64,000 nt of DNA, taken from Burkholderia lata (lineage in GTDB: Bacteria; Pseudomonadota; Gammaproteobacteria; Burkholderiales; Burkholderiaceae). Every line of letters starts with the position of its first letter. Position 1 is the first letter of the stretch. The position numbers and the translations under genes were made by a program. This document shows, piece by piece, positions 20,150 through 28,847 of the stretch. The DNA is taken from positions 310,001-374,000 of the forward strand of contig NZ_CABVQK010000001.1 of NCBI RefSeq assembly GCF_902499335.1, written 5' to 3'. Under the pieces are notes generated by a model. That model was not told where the DNA came from. It saw nothing but the letters and a program-made list of their open reading frames with translations, and did not search any database.

Positions 20150-21466
20150 ATGCAAGGAACGCTTTCCCCGCGCGCCGCGCCAGCCGTCGATACCGCAGTG
20201 CAGCAGCGCCGCCGCGCCATCGTCGCGACCGTGATCGGCAACGGTCTCGAATGGTTCGATTTCACCGTCTACAGCTTCTTCGCGGTCATCATCGCGAAAC
20301 TGTTCTTTCCGACCGGCAACGAACTGACGTCCGTGCTGCTGACCGTCGCGACGTTCGGCGTCGGCTTCTTCATGCGGCCCGTCGGCGGCATCGTGCTCGG
20401 CATCTACGCCGACAAGGTCGGGCGCAAGGCCGCGCTGTCGCTCACCATCCTCATGATGGCAGCCGGCACCGCGCTCATCGGGCTCGCGCCGACCTACGAA
20501 CAGGCCGGTATCGCCGCGCCGCTGCTGATCGTCGTCGCGCGGCTGCTGCAAGGTTTCTCGGCCGGCGGCGAGATGGGCGGCGCCACCGCGTTCCTCACCG
20601 AATACGCGCCGCCGGAGAAGCGCGCGTACTACTCGAGCTGGATCCAGTCGAGCATCGGCTTCGCGGTGCTGCTCGGCGCCGCGACCGGCACCTTCGTCAC
20701 GACGTCACTCGACGTGCAGGCGCTGCATAGCTGGGGCTGGCGGCTGCCGTTCCTGCTCGGGATCATCGTCGGGCCCGTCGGCTACTACATCCGCAGCCAT
20801 ATCGACGAGACGCCCGCATTCAGTGCCGTCGAAGCGCAGGCGAAAGAGAGCTCGCCGCTGAAGGAGGTGCTGTCCACCTACCCGCGCGAGACGTTCGCGA
20901 GCTTTTCGATGGTCATTCTGTGGACCGTCTGCACCTACGTGCTGCTCTTCTACATGCCGACTTATTCCGTGCGCACGCTGCATCTGCCGCAATCGACCGG
21001 TTTCGCGGCCGGCATGGTCGGCGGGCTGATGATCATGTGCTGCTCGCCGATCGTCGGCCGGCTCGCCGACGTGTGGGGACGGCGCGTGTTCCTGTCCGGA
21101 TCGGCGCTTGCCATCTTCGTGCTCGCGTGGCCGATGTTCGCGTGGATCAACCATGCGCCCGGATTCACGTCGCTGATCGTGTTCCAGGCCGTGTTCGGCG
21201 TGCTGATCGCGACCTACACGGGGCCGATCCTCGCGGCGTTCGCCGAACTGTTCCCGACCAAGGTGCTGTCGACCGGGCTGTCCGTCGCCTACAACTTCGC
21301 GGTCACGATCTTCGGCGGCTTCGCGCCGTTCCTGATCACGTGGCTCATCGCCCGCACCGGCAGCAACATGGCGCCTGCCTTCTACGTGACCCTCGCGGCG
21401 GCCGTCAGCTTCATCGGAACGCGCTTCGTGAAGGACACACGTCGCAACACGTCAACGACTCGATAA
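20150..21466 (+). CDS. MFS transporter, metabolite:H+ symporter (MHS) family
   Basis: 438 residues, 12 predicted membrane segments. VIGNGLEWFDFTVYSFFAVIIAKLFFP and MRPVGGIVLGIYADKVGRKAAL are the signatures of the proline/betaine/citrate/shikimate (MHS) family; LLQGFSAGGEMGGATAFLTEY is the conserved TM5 region. It imports a small organic acid or zwitterion with protons. GAGGAAGAG RBS. It is followed after 11 bp by an amidohydrolase gene, suggesting it imports that enzyme's substrate. Confidence 0.9.
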   Translation: MQGTLSPRAAPAVDTAVQQRRRAIVATVIGNGLEWFDFTVYSFFAVIIAKLFFPTGNELTSVLLTVATFGVGFFMRPVGGIVLGIYADKVGRKAALSLTILMMAAGTALIGLAPTYEQAGIAAPLLIVVARLLQGFSAGGEMGGATAFLTEYAPPEKRAYYSSWIQSSIGFAVLLGAATGTFVTTSLDVQALHSWGWRLPFLLGIIVGPVGYYIRSHIDETPAFSAVEAQAKESSPLKEVLSTYPRETFASFSMVILWTVCTYVLLFYMPTYSVRTLHLPQSTGFAAGMVGGLMIMCCSPIVGRLADVWGRRVFLSGSALAIFVLAWPMFAWINHAPGFTSLIVFQAVFGVLIATYTGPILAAFAELFPTKVLSTGLSVAYNFAVTIFGGFAPFLITWLIARTGSNMAPAFYVTLAAAVSFIGTRFVKDTRRNTSTTR

Positions 21467-21477
21467 GGACCTTCTCC

Positions 21478-22713
21478 ATGACCATTACCGTGCTTCACGG
21501 CGGCAACGTACTCGATCTCGAACAGGGCCTGCTGCTCGACCATCATCATGTCGTGATCGACGGCGACCGGATTGTCGAAGTCACCGATCGGCCGGTGGAT
21601 TTTCCGAATGCGCAACTGATCGACGTGCGCGGCAAGACCGTGATGCCGGGGTTCATCGATTGCCATGTGCATGTGCTGGCTTCGAATGCGAATCTCGGCG
21701 CGAACGCGACGCAGCCGAATATTCTTGCCGCGATTCGGTCATTGCCGATTCTCGATGCGATGTTGTCGCGCGGGTTCACCAGCGTGCGCGATGCAGGCGG
21801 CGCGGACTGGAGCTTGATGCAGGCAGTCGAAACCGGGCTGGTGTCGGGGCCGCGGATTTTTCCGTCGGGAAAGGCGTTGTCGCAGACCGGCGGGCATGGG
21901 GACTTTCGGCCTCGCGGGGATTTGCTGGAGCCTTGTTCTTGCTGCTTCAGGACGGGGGCGATTGCTCGGGTGGTGGACGGGGTCGAAGGTGTGCGGCTTG
22001 CCGTGCGGGAAGAAATTCAGAAAGGCGCAACGCAGATCAAGATCATGGCTTCAGGGGGTGTTGCTTCGCCGACCGATCCGATTGCGAACACGCAGTACTC
22101 CGAGGACGAGATTCGGGCAATCGTGGATGAAGCCGAGGCCGCGAATACTTATGTGATGGCGCATGCGTATACGGGGCGGGCGATTGCGCGGGCGGTGCGC
22201 TGTGGGGTTCGGACGATCGAGCATGGGAATCTCGTGGATGAGGCGGCGGCGAAGTTGATGCACGAGCATGGCGCGTTTGTGGTGCCCACGCTTGTGACTT
22301 ATGACGCGCTTGCCAAACACGGCGCGGAGTTCGGGATGCCGCCTGAATCAGTGGCGAAGGTGGCTTCCGTTCAGCAGAAGGGACGCGAATCGCTGGAAAT
22401 CTATGCGAACGCCGGCGTGAAGATGGGGTTCGGGTCGGATCTGCTCGGGGAAATGCACGCATTTCAGTGCGGAGAGTTTCGGATCCGGGCCGAGGTGTTG
22501 GGGAATCTGGAAGCGCTCAGGCAAGCGACGACCGTGGCGGCGGAGATCGTCAACATGCAGGGGCAACTCGGAGTGGTGGCGGCGGGAGCGATCGCGGATC
22601 TGGTCGTGCTCGATGGGAATCCGCTTGAGGATATCGAAGTGGTGGCCGGTCAAGGTGAACGCGTCGAATATGTATTGCAGCGAGGGAAGATCGTGAAAGC
22701 GCGCGCGGGTTAG
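21478..22713 (+). CDS. Metal-dependent amidohydrolase (prolidase/imidazolonepropionase-like)
   Basis: 411 residues of the amidohydrolase superfamily. Motifs: GFIDCHVHV (metal His pair), QIKIMASGG (probable carboxylated Lys), VMAHAYTGRAIARA and IEHGNLVD (metal His), and GFGSDLLG (catalytic Asp). The layout resembles Xaa-Pro dipeptidase-like members that hydrolyse N-acyl or cyclic amino-acid derivatives. AAGGA RBS; operon with the MHS transporter. From about 21,600 the codon and base composition shifts to G/T-ending codons, as in the 3-prime part of the efflux lipoprotein gene. Confidence 0.88.
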   Translation: MTITVLHGGNVLDLEQGLLLDHHHVVIDGDRIVEVTDRPVDFPNAQLIDVRGKTVMPGFIDCHVHVLASNANLGANATQPNILAAIRSLPILDAMLSRGFTSVRDAGGADWSLMQAVETGLVSGPRIFPSGKALSQTGGHGDFRPRGDLLEPCSCCFRTGAIARVVDGVEGVRLAVREEIQKGATQIKIMASGGVASPTDPIANTQYSEDEIRAIVDEAEAANTYVMAHAYTGRAIARAVRCGVRTIEHGNLVDEAAAKLMHEHGAFVVPTLVTYDALAKHGAEFGMPPESVAKVASVQQKGRESLEIYANAGVKMGFGSDLLGEMHAFQCGEFRIRAEVLGNLEALRQATTVAAEIVNMQGQLGVVAAGAIADLVVLDGNPLEDIEVVAGQGERVEYVLQRGKIVKARAG

Positions 22714-22841
22714 GGTTCGCGGTTGCGCGGGTCCCTCCGCATACGGCGGTCGTGACAATCGTTAAAGGTGAGCATCAACACGGACACCGCGCCCGCGATA
22801 GCGCCCGCTCTCAGTTATGTTCACGCGGAAACAGCAATCCA

Positions 22842-22874
22842 GCAGCAAGGGCCGCGCGAAGCGGCCCTTGCTGC
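22842..22874 (-). terminator. Strong hairpin after the SymE-like gene
   Basis: GCAGCAAGGGCCGC (22842-22855) pairs perfectly with GCGGCCCTTGCTGC (22861-22874), a 14-bp stem with a 5-nt loop. It abuts the stop codon at 22875. A clear T-run is lacking on either side. Confidence 0.65.
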
Positions 22875-23162
22875 TTATGCCTGTTCCTCTTCCTGGGCCG
22901 CCGCACCGTAAGGCTGCTCTCGCCAGTTCAGCGCGCTGTAGTCGGGCGTGATGATGACCTTTCGGTAATCAAAGTTGAACTCAAGATAGACGACATCACC
23001 CGGCTTGAATCCGAACATCTCGAAATGCAAGTCAATGGCGCGCATCCATGGCATGTACGGCTGGCCATCCTGCGGAAGGTCAGGCTTGTTGTCGAGGATC
23101 AGCGCAACCTCGGGATACTGTTTGAGCTTCTTGGGACGTGTCTTACTATAGGCGTTAGCCAT
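22875..23162 (-). CDS. SymE-like (AbrB-fold) protein, possible type I toxin
   Basis: 95 residues. The C-terminal half (MPWMRAIDLHFEMFGFKPGD then VVYLEFNFDYRKVIITPD) follows the SymE pattern: P-W-hydrophobic, an aromatic GF-x-x-G-D turn, then a beta-strand and VITP. SymE in E. coli is an SOS-induced RNase-like toxin controlled by an antisense RNA. GGAG lies about 7 nt upstream of the ATG at 23162. The frame stays open to 23309, but that extension looks like non-coding sequence. It marks the left side of the accessory island. An antisense RNA would lie around 23,100-23,250 but cannot be confirmed by reading. Confidence 0.55.
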   Translation of the reverse strand: MANAYSKTRPKKLKQYPEVALILDNKPDLPQDGQPYMPWMRAIDLHFEMFGFKPGDVVYLEFNFDYRKVIITPDYSALNWREQPYGAAAQEEEQA

Positions 23163-24269
23163 TGCCGACTCCGGTGATGAGTTGGTGGTGGTCAGCGGGT
23201 CGTATGGGTTGCCGCCCATGCGGCCCGCGCTTCTTTGATGCCTTGGGTTTCCCCTTCTTTCTCCCCCTTCACTGGGTCTTGTTGGGCAAGACGACTTACG
23301 GTCGACCATCGGCGCGAAGGGGACTGCGTTCTACTCCCGATGGCGAGAAGCAAGGCTTCAAGACCAGTGTAGTCGCGCTGGCATCTCAGAAATGGGGGAT
23401 TGAGGGGGATTGGCCGTTAGGTATAGGGAGGTGCGCGCCCGTGCCTAGTGCTCCAGGTCGGTGGTTTTGGGGGGCTTGTACCTACGAATCGCTAAGGCCG
23501 ATCGATCCCAAACCATTTCAATTGCGGGGAAAACCTTGACCGCAATTCTTCTTAAGCCGTATGGCACATGATCGTTAGCGCTCAACGCGCGGATGGCGAA
23601 CCACCGCTTGTGGCCGTACCCTTAAGGACTGAGTTGGAATGCCAATCGTGCGCGGTTACCGCCAATGCCAAAGTCGGCAATCGACCCACATGTCGAGATT
23701 CACTCAGCTTGGTTTCGATATGCCATCGGTACATTGCCTACCGGCAGGCCCGCTCATTCAATGTTGAACTATCTGCTGTACCGTCCATTCACCTTGAACG
23801 TCCAAGGGCAGCTTGGCCCGTTCGCGCACGGGCGACCGGCTCTCATCGACCCCTAGCTGCCCTTCGACCAATCATGACCTCACCGTCCGCTTTCAAGGTC
23901 GAACAGACATCTGCTCGCGCGGATCGACTCCCGCTGTTCGGCCAAATCTGACTTAGCGTCATTCGCCAACATACCGAACCGCGCGGCGGCCCCCTCACGA
24001 ACCGGCACGCCTAGCCGTAGCCCCTACCGCGCGAGTGGTTTCGTTCCATGGCCGATTGCTGCCGGATGCGATAGGCTGAAGCCGCTCCCCGTTGCAGCCT
24101 CTTACGTCAAGGCTACGAAACGACGGCAACCGGTTACGAAGCTGCCGTTTGGGCACGAGCCTCTCCTTTTAACAGGATAGGAATGACTACGACGTCACGG
24201 GATTTTAAGGTTGTTATACTGCCATGGATATGTAAAGGCGCTTGAAAAGCGTGGTGTTGGAGTACGATA
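23163..24269. other. Gene-free 1.1 kb spacer at the left end of the island
   Basis: Short open frames on both strands (for example 23568-23951 on the plus strand) lack RBS, family signatures and coherent codon use, so I call no gene. Near the right end TATACT (24215-24220) is a candidate -10 element for the next gene, with only a weak -35. The stretch looks like decayed coding or mobile DNA. No transposase or integrase remnant could be named. Confidence 0.5.
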
Positions 24270-25391
24270 ATGCCTTGCGATGTTGTCAATTGTTATGCGA
24301 ATGTCGCTGCCCGTAGAAACACTGTTAGACAACCAAGGAAAATGGATCTGATGATGGCCAATCAAGAAGAAAAGAAAGCCCTACTGGAAGCCATCTTAGG
24401 CGCAGAGGTTATTGTTCCCACATCAAATATCCGAAGTTCGAAAAATAGCGATATATTGAACATTGTTTCTGGCGACCTATTCTCCGGGCTATCAGATTAT
24501 TTTAACTCTGCAGCGCCTTTTTTTCAAACGAGCCTCCCCCTAGAAAGGATCGTTAGATATAAAGATGGAAGCTTCTCATCAATGGAAAAATCAGTTAAGG
24601 GAGGTTTTTCACAACACCAAGGTTTCGAAATAATAAGCAGCATGGATGTTGCCCAGAAAATAATGACTTGCGTTGTACCCATGCTCAATCAAAGACTTGC
24701 AGCTATATATGCAGACTTGATTGATCAAAACAATCATTATCTAAGTCAAATTCAAGACCAATTTATTATCCCGGAGATAAGCAAGCTCAAGTCGATAGCC
24801 GAGTTCATACAAGATGTATCTGATGATATCGCCCACATATCGAAATCGAATAATTTAAGCGCCGCAACACTCACCAATCTCCAGCAGCGCAGAATCGATT
24901 TAAAGCAAACATTTCATACATTTATTGGCCGACTCGAGCAGTTAGTTCAATCAGGTTATTTCAACCCGCAGGATATCGCAAACAGCTATTTAGTTGCAAG
25001 GTACGCGCTATCCAACTATATCGTCTCGCTGGTTTTTGAGTGCATTGTTTCGGGTAATATAGACGATGAAAGTATTCAATTATTGGAGCATAAAGTTGAC
25101 AAGTTCTTCAATATACTAAACAACATAACAGCTCAACTTTCTGGAATTTTGGATGACAGAAAAATTGCCAACTCAAATGAAATAAGCAGCATAAATTCAT
25201 TTTATATCTGGTCATATGACTACGTAACACAAAATAGAATAAACAACCTCCGCAGCGAGAATGTTGGCATTGATAGCATTCAACGCGGAACTCTTTCGTA
25301 TTTTGACGTTGATTTTGAGAAGCAGAGGCTCAAAGAATTTATTAATGCAAGGCATGATTTCATTAAAACCATTTTCATATCAAATTCTTAA
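24270..25391 (+). CDS. Orphan hypothetical protein, mostly helical
   Basis: 373 residues, starting at ATG 24270 with GGAG 9 nt upstream; internal starts at 24342-24354 (MDLMMANQEEKK) are alternatives that match better the typical beginning of a soluble domain. The protein is long-helical and Ile/Asn/Ser-rich, with no signal, membrane segment or recognised motif. The gene is strikingly AT-rich with AT-ending codons, unlike anything in the flanking chromosome, indicating recent acquisition. It has no operon partner. Its function is unknown; its island neighbours suggest a defence or mobile-element role, but nothing in the sequence proves it. Confidence 0.65.
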   Translation: MPCDVVNCYANVAARRNTVRQPRKMDLMMANQEEKKALLEAILGAEVIVPTSNIRSSKNSDILNIVSGDLFSGLSDYFNSAAPFFQTSLPLERIVRYKDGSFSSMEKSVKGGFSQHQGFEIISSMDVAQKIMTCVVPMLNQRLAAIYADLIDQNNHYLSQIQDQFIIPEISKLKSIAEFIQDVSDDIAHISKSNNLSAATLTNLQQRRIDLKQTFHTFIGRLEQLVQSGYFNPQDIANSYLVARYALSNYIVSLVFECIVSGNIDDESIQLLEHKVDKFFNILNNITAQLSGILDDRKIANSNEISSINSFYIWSYDYVTQNRINNLRSENVGIDSIQRGTLSYFDVDFEKQRLKEFINARHDFIKTIFISNS

Positions 25392-25570
25392 TGCCTAACA
25401 TGGGCTCAAGTTCACTCCGTCTCCTGCGCCAGAGCAAAGATGAGCGTAGTCTGCTCGACGGACAACGAGCCAGTTCGTTTAAGAAATATTAATCTCTTAT
25501 GTGCGCATACGGACCCGATAGCGGTCGGCCGGCGCCCCCCAAATTAGCTTACCTTGCTTGAGATAACTAG

Positions 25571-26497
25571 ATGACAAAAGTGTTCTTCTATTGCGACGAA
25601 TCCGGTTCAAAAGGCTATGCCGATCGGGGAGAGGCATATCCGGGCGAAGTCGGCGTCTTTGCAGGCATCATGGTCCCGGAATCTGAAATTGAGCGAGTCA
25701 AGCCCGCTTTCGATGCTATTGGGAGAAAGTATGCGCCGCCCTCAGGCAAGCTGCACATTGCTGATTTGGCGGCAGACAAACAGCAGGCCCTACGCGATGA
25801 GCTTTATGCCGCAACTCGTCAATCTGGATTGCCGTGCTTCTGGTATGCGATGCACGTCGAGGGTTTCCATAAACACCATATGGATCTGCAGGAAATGCTG
25901 AAGCAGCACGCGGCGGGGTTAAAGGCTGCGCGCGGCGATGCAGAGCCAAGGGTAAAGCGCGGAAGTCCCCGAATCGAAGTTCCCTCAATGCACGTGGCGC
26001 TTTTCTCTGGCCTATATTCACACCTAGTTGCTTTTCTTCTTGAGCGGAAACAACGCAAGGTAGATGTGGAAATCCGCACGGACCAAGTGGACAACCCAAT
26101 CGTGAAGCAGTTCGAGCAAGTCGCGGACCAACTGCTGAATGACGATCCAGAAGTGATCAAAGCCACCGGCTTTGACACCGTGGCAAAAAAAATTGTGAAT
26201 GGCTCGATAACGACATCTGTTCATTGGCCCGACGACTTGAAGTTGCCCCCCGTCGTGCAAAGTTTGAGCATCGAGACCGTCCCGGATAGTGACGGACTGG
26301 TCCTGGCCGTAGACGTGCTGGCGAACAGTTTGAATTACCTTTTCAAAAGCCGGGACGTTGCTGAGCGATATCGCCCTCTCAACCGATTGGAGGCAATTGC
26401 CGCTCACCCGCTCGCAGAACAGCTCGACGCTTTTGCACACTGGGGTTCCGATGATCTGCTGGGCGATGGCATTTACCGCCACCCTTTGGCGACATAG
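25571..26497 (+). CDS. DUF3800-like protein (RNase H-like fold, predicted)
   Basis: 308 residues. The N-terminal VFFYCDESGSKG matches the YxDESG strand that opens DUF3800 proteins, PPSGKLHIADL fits the second conserved block, and LVLAVDVLANSLNYLF fits the C-terminal acidic D-x-hydrophobic helix of the family. DUF3800 proteins are predicted RNase H-fold nucleases frequently found near defence and mobile genes. The match is by eye, so moderate confidence. TTGAGA upstream is a weak RBS. It stands alone, 180 bp after the previous gene and 445 bp before the next. Confidence 0.6.
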   Translation: MTKVFFYCDESGSKGYADRGEAYPGEVGVFAGIMVPESEIERVKPAFDAIGRKYAPPSGKLHIADLAADKQQALRDELYAATRQSGLPCFWYAMHVEGFHKHHMDLQEMLKQHAAGLKAARGDAEPRVKRGSPRIEVPSMHVALFSGLYSHLVAFLLERKQRKVDVEIRTDQVDNPIVKQFEQVADQLLNDDPEVIKATGFDTVAKKIVNGSITTSVHWPDDLKLPPVVQSLSIETVPDSDGLVLAVDVLANSLNYLFKSRDVAERYRPLNRLEAIAAHPLAEQLDAFAHWGSDDLLGDGIYRHPLAT

Positions 26498-26942
26498 CGC
26501 AATTTCGGTGATCAGCACCGGAACCCTGCGACGAGTTAGGCCCTGGGAACGAATCTGAAGGCAAATATTGGATCGCGACCGCCGGCCTGCCGGCAGTCGC
26601 CATGTTGAGCCGTAGTCGTACGTCCGTTTTCATAGGTAAAGGAGGCGTCCGACCGGCCGAACTATCATGTTCGTCAGCGACCGTTCATGGCCGAATCGAG
26701 CCACAGAGCACCCCGGAAGCCGGCGGACCGGCGTCGACCATAACCTTGAAGTAACTTTAGAGGTCAACGTTGAGCGAACAAAGTTCCAAGAAGAGTGAAT
26801 CTCGACACCACAAGGGACCTTCAGATTTACTGAAAGCTGCCGTTAATACAGCGCAATGGCTGCTCCGACCTATAAGTTCGGTCGAGGCGAAAATTCAACA
26901 TCCAAGTCGCTGCAGCGACTCGGGTGTTGCCTCGGAGTGTGA
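26498..26942. other. Gene-free spacer in the island
   Basis: 445 bp with no supported frame on either strand. Short phrases such as CGTCCGTTTTCA (26621-26632) resemble ones in the 23.9-kb spacer (CGTCCGCTTTCA, 23884-23895). No promoter or terminator could be assigned with confidence. Confidence 0.4.
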
Positions 26943-27449
26943 ATGAACACAGTCGCAAAGCGCTTCCTATTCGTGCTGGCCACTCTGATGGCTTGCGTTC
27001 GCGGTGGAATTGCGCTAGCAGAAACCGCATCTGACCGGTCCTTTTCTTCTGAGCCAAACATCCAGAAGGTTGCGGAGGCCTACTCGCTAGATGCCGTCGA
27101 CCTCTCCGCGAAACAGTTTGGAATAAAACTCGACTGGTCGGACGCGAGTGTTGCAAACGTTGAGAAGGCCTTGGCGCAAATGAGTTCCTCGTACGTCAGC
27201 GCAAATCCCAGGCCAACGGACGAACAAGTCATGGCATTTGCGAAAGCCTATGGAAGTTACGTTGGAGAAGTCTACCGCCGCAATCATGGTGGCGAATGGG
27301 GTGTAATTACACTTGGCGGACGCCGATTCCCGGGGCTACGGACCACATCAGGTTCTAGCTTTTGGCCATGGGGACGAGTATTCAATCGGATTACAAAGGG
27401 GACGGAGGACAACATCGCCGACTACTACGCGACCCTATTGAAAAAGTAG
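26943..27449 (+). CDS. Exported hypothetical protein
   Basis: 168 residues. Signal peptide MNTVAKRFLFVLATLMACVRG extended to about ALA-E (residue 27); GGAG RBS. The mature part contains AYGSYVGEVYRRNHGGEWGV, then RRFPGLRTTSG, a pattern seen in uncharacterised exported or immunity-like proteins of Gram-negative bacteria, and ends YYATLLKK. I cannot name the family. It is in the island but has no close partner. Confidence 0.6.
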   Translation: MNTVAKRFLFVLATLMACVRGGIALAETASDRSFSSEPNIQKVAEAYSLDAVDLSAKQFGIKLDWSDASVANVEKALAQMSSSYVSANPRPTDEQVMAFAKAYGSYVGEVYRRNHGGEWGVITLGGRRFPGLRTTSGSSFWPWGRVFNRITKGTEDNIADYYATLLKK

Positions 27450-27814
27450 CCGACGGCACATCCAGTCAACTTGACCTCGACGAGCCATCCTCGGCGGCCC
27501 ATCGAGGCCGAACCTTATCCTGGCTTTGAGGATGTCAACGATTTAAGCCACAACGTCGAACGTCTCAAAGTGGCGGTCCGTCACTCGTTTATAGTGACAG
27601 ACTGCTCATGTGCCGGTTACAGTAAGTCGCTATTCGTCCCGTCACCGACGGTGACTGTACTGCCCTTACCGAGCGAGCCGCAAATCGGCGTTCGAGTTGT
27701 CGCGGTAGCCTGTCAACTACCTCAGAGTTTCTAGCCCAGTATCCGAGGCATGATAGAGGTATCAGGCATATCGCAATTGACAGCTAATACGATTTATATT
27801 TCTAGGAGTTCAGA
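27450..27814. other. Gene-free spacer before the ParA-HEPN pair
   Basis: 365 bp without a credible gene; a plus-strand frame at 27471-27734 has no RBS or family signature. The right end carries the AGGAG RBS of the ATPase gene and AT-rich sequence (about 27,775-27,805) that likely contains its promoter. Confidence 0.4.
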
Positions 27815-28843
27815 ATGGCAAAGCGCTTAGTCTTGTTCAACCATAAAGGGCGCGTCAGCAAAACCACGACCGTCTACAACCTAGGATGGATGCTCGCCGA
27901 GAAAGGACACAAAGTCCTGCTGGTCGACGCTGACCCGCAATGCAATCTCTCCAGCTTGATACTTGGAGATGGCTTCGACGCGTACTACCTAGAAGATGCG
28001 ACGCGACTTCAAAACATCAAAGACGGTGTCGCGGCGGCCTTCAAGGGCAAGCCCAGTCCTATCCAGCCTGTCACCTGCGAGTCGCCCGCCGCTCAGCCTC
28101 GTGTGCACCTGCTGGCTGGCCACGCTACGCTTTCTGAATACGACGCGTCGTTGACCTTCGCGCAGAACTCCAATGCGCTAGCAACTCTGCAAAACCTACC
28201 CGGTGCGTTCGACGAACTGATTCGCCAAGTTGAGGAGGCCAACAAGATCGAATACACCATCATCGACCTCAACCCTGGGCTGAGCGCAATCAATCAGAAT
28301 CTGTTCTTAAACTCGGATTTCTTCCTAATTCCAACCAATCCAGATCCGTTTTCCATCATGGCGTTGGAGACACTGGAATCCATCCTGCCGCGCTGGGCGA
28401 ACTGGAAAGTGGCAAACGAGGCAGTGTTCCAGGACTCAGCCTATCCGCTGCGACCGGGCTTACCGAAATTTGCCGGCACTGTGATTCAGCGCTTCAACGT
28501 GCGCAAAGGCCGCGCGGCAGCTCCATACCGTGACAACATTGGCGAGATCAAGGCGATCACCAAGGACCACCTGTACCCCGCACTCCAAACTGCTGGGCTC
28601 ACGCTACCCGAAAACAACTATCCGGCCGCCCTGTCTGAGGCGGGCTTTTGCTTGGAGGAGATTCCAGACTTCGGCGCCCTACTGCCGCGCTCCCACGAAG
28701 CTGGCGTGCCTGTGTTCGCGCTACAAGACGCGGACTTTGTCGGCTACACAGGCCCTGTGCTAGCCAACGCGATCGAGAAGCGTGAGCAAATTCGGGGCCT
28801 GTTCGATGGTGTTGCCGTCACGCTTCGGGGCCTCATGGGCTGA
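27815..28843 (+). CDS. ParA/SIMIBI-type ATPase, partner of a HEPN RNase
   Basis: 342 residues. The deviant Walker A is NHKGRVSKTT (residues 9-18), where relatives usually have KGGVSKTT or KGGVGKTT; Arg13 replaces the second Gly (codon CGC versus GGC). VLLVDADPQCNLS (35-47) and YTIIDLNPGLS are the Walker A-prime and B regions. AGGAG RBS. ParA-type ATPases dimerise on ATP and usually position DNA or protein cargo. Here no ParB or parS is visible, but a HEPN gene starts 4 bp after the stop, so the ATPase probably controls that toxin/RNase. Possibly an abortive-infection or toxin-antitoxin-like module. Confidence 0.85.
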   Translation: MAKRLVLFNHKGRVSKTTTVYNLGWMLAEKGHKVLLVDADPQCNLSSLILGDGFDAYYLEDATRLQNIKDGVAAAFKGKPSPIQPVTCESPAAQPRVHLLAGHATLSEYDASLTFAQNSNALATLQNLPGAFDELIRQVEEANKIEYTIIDLNPGLSAINQNLFLNSDFFLIPTNPDPFSIMALETLESILPRWANWKVANEAVFQDSAYPLRPGLPKFAGTVIQRFNVRKGRAAAPYRDNIGEIKAITKDHLYPALQTAGLTLPENNYPAALSEAGFCLEEIPDFGALLPRSHEAGVPVFALQDADFVGYTGPVLANAIEKREQIRGLFDGVAVTLRGLMG

Positions 28844-28847
28844 AGCC

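Noticed and set aside
23568..23951. Plus-strand frame of about 127 codons in the island spacer
   Set aside because: No RBS, no coherent codon use and no family resemblance; more likely decayed sequence.
27471..27734. Plus-strand frame of 87 codons before the ParA-type gene
   Set aside because: No RBS or domain; composition resembles the other gene-free spacers.
27777..27800. TTGACA and TATATT as a promoter for the ParA-HEPN pair
   Set aside because: The spacing is about 12 bp, too short for a sigma-70 promoter, so I could not place the promoter with confidence.
27815..28843. Plasmid/chromosome partition gene (parA)
   Set aside because: No ParB gene or parS-like repeat is near; the coupled partner is a HEPN RNase, so a partition role is unlikely.
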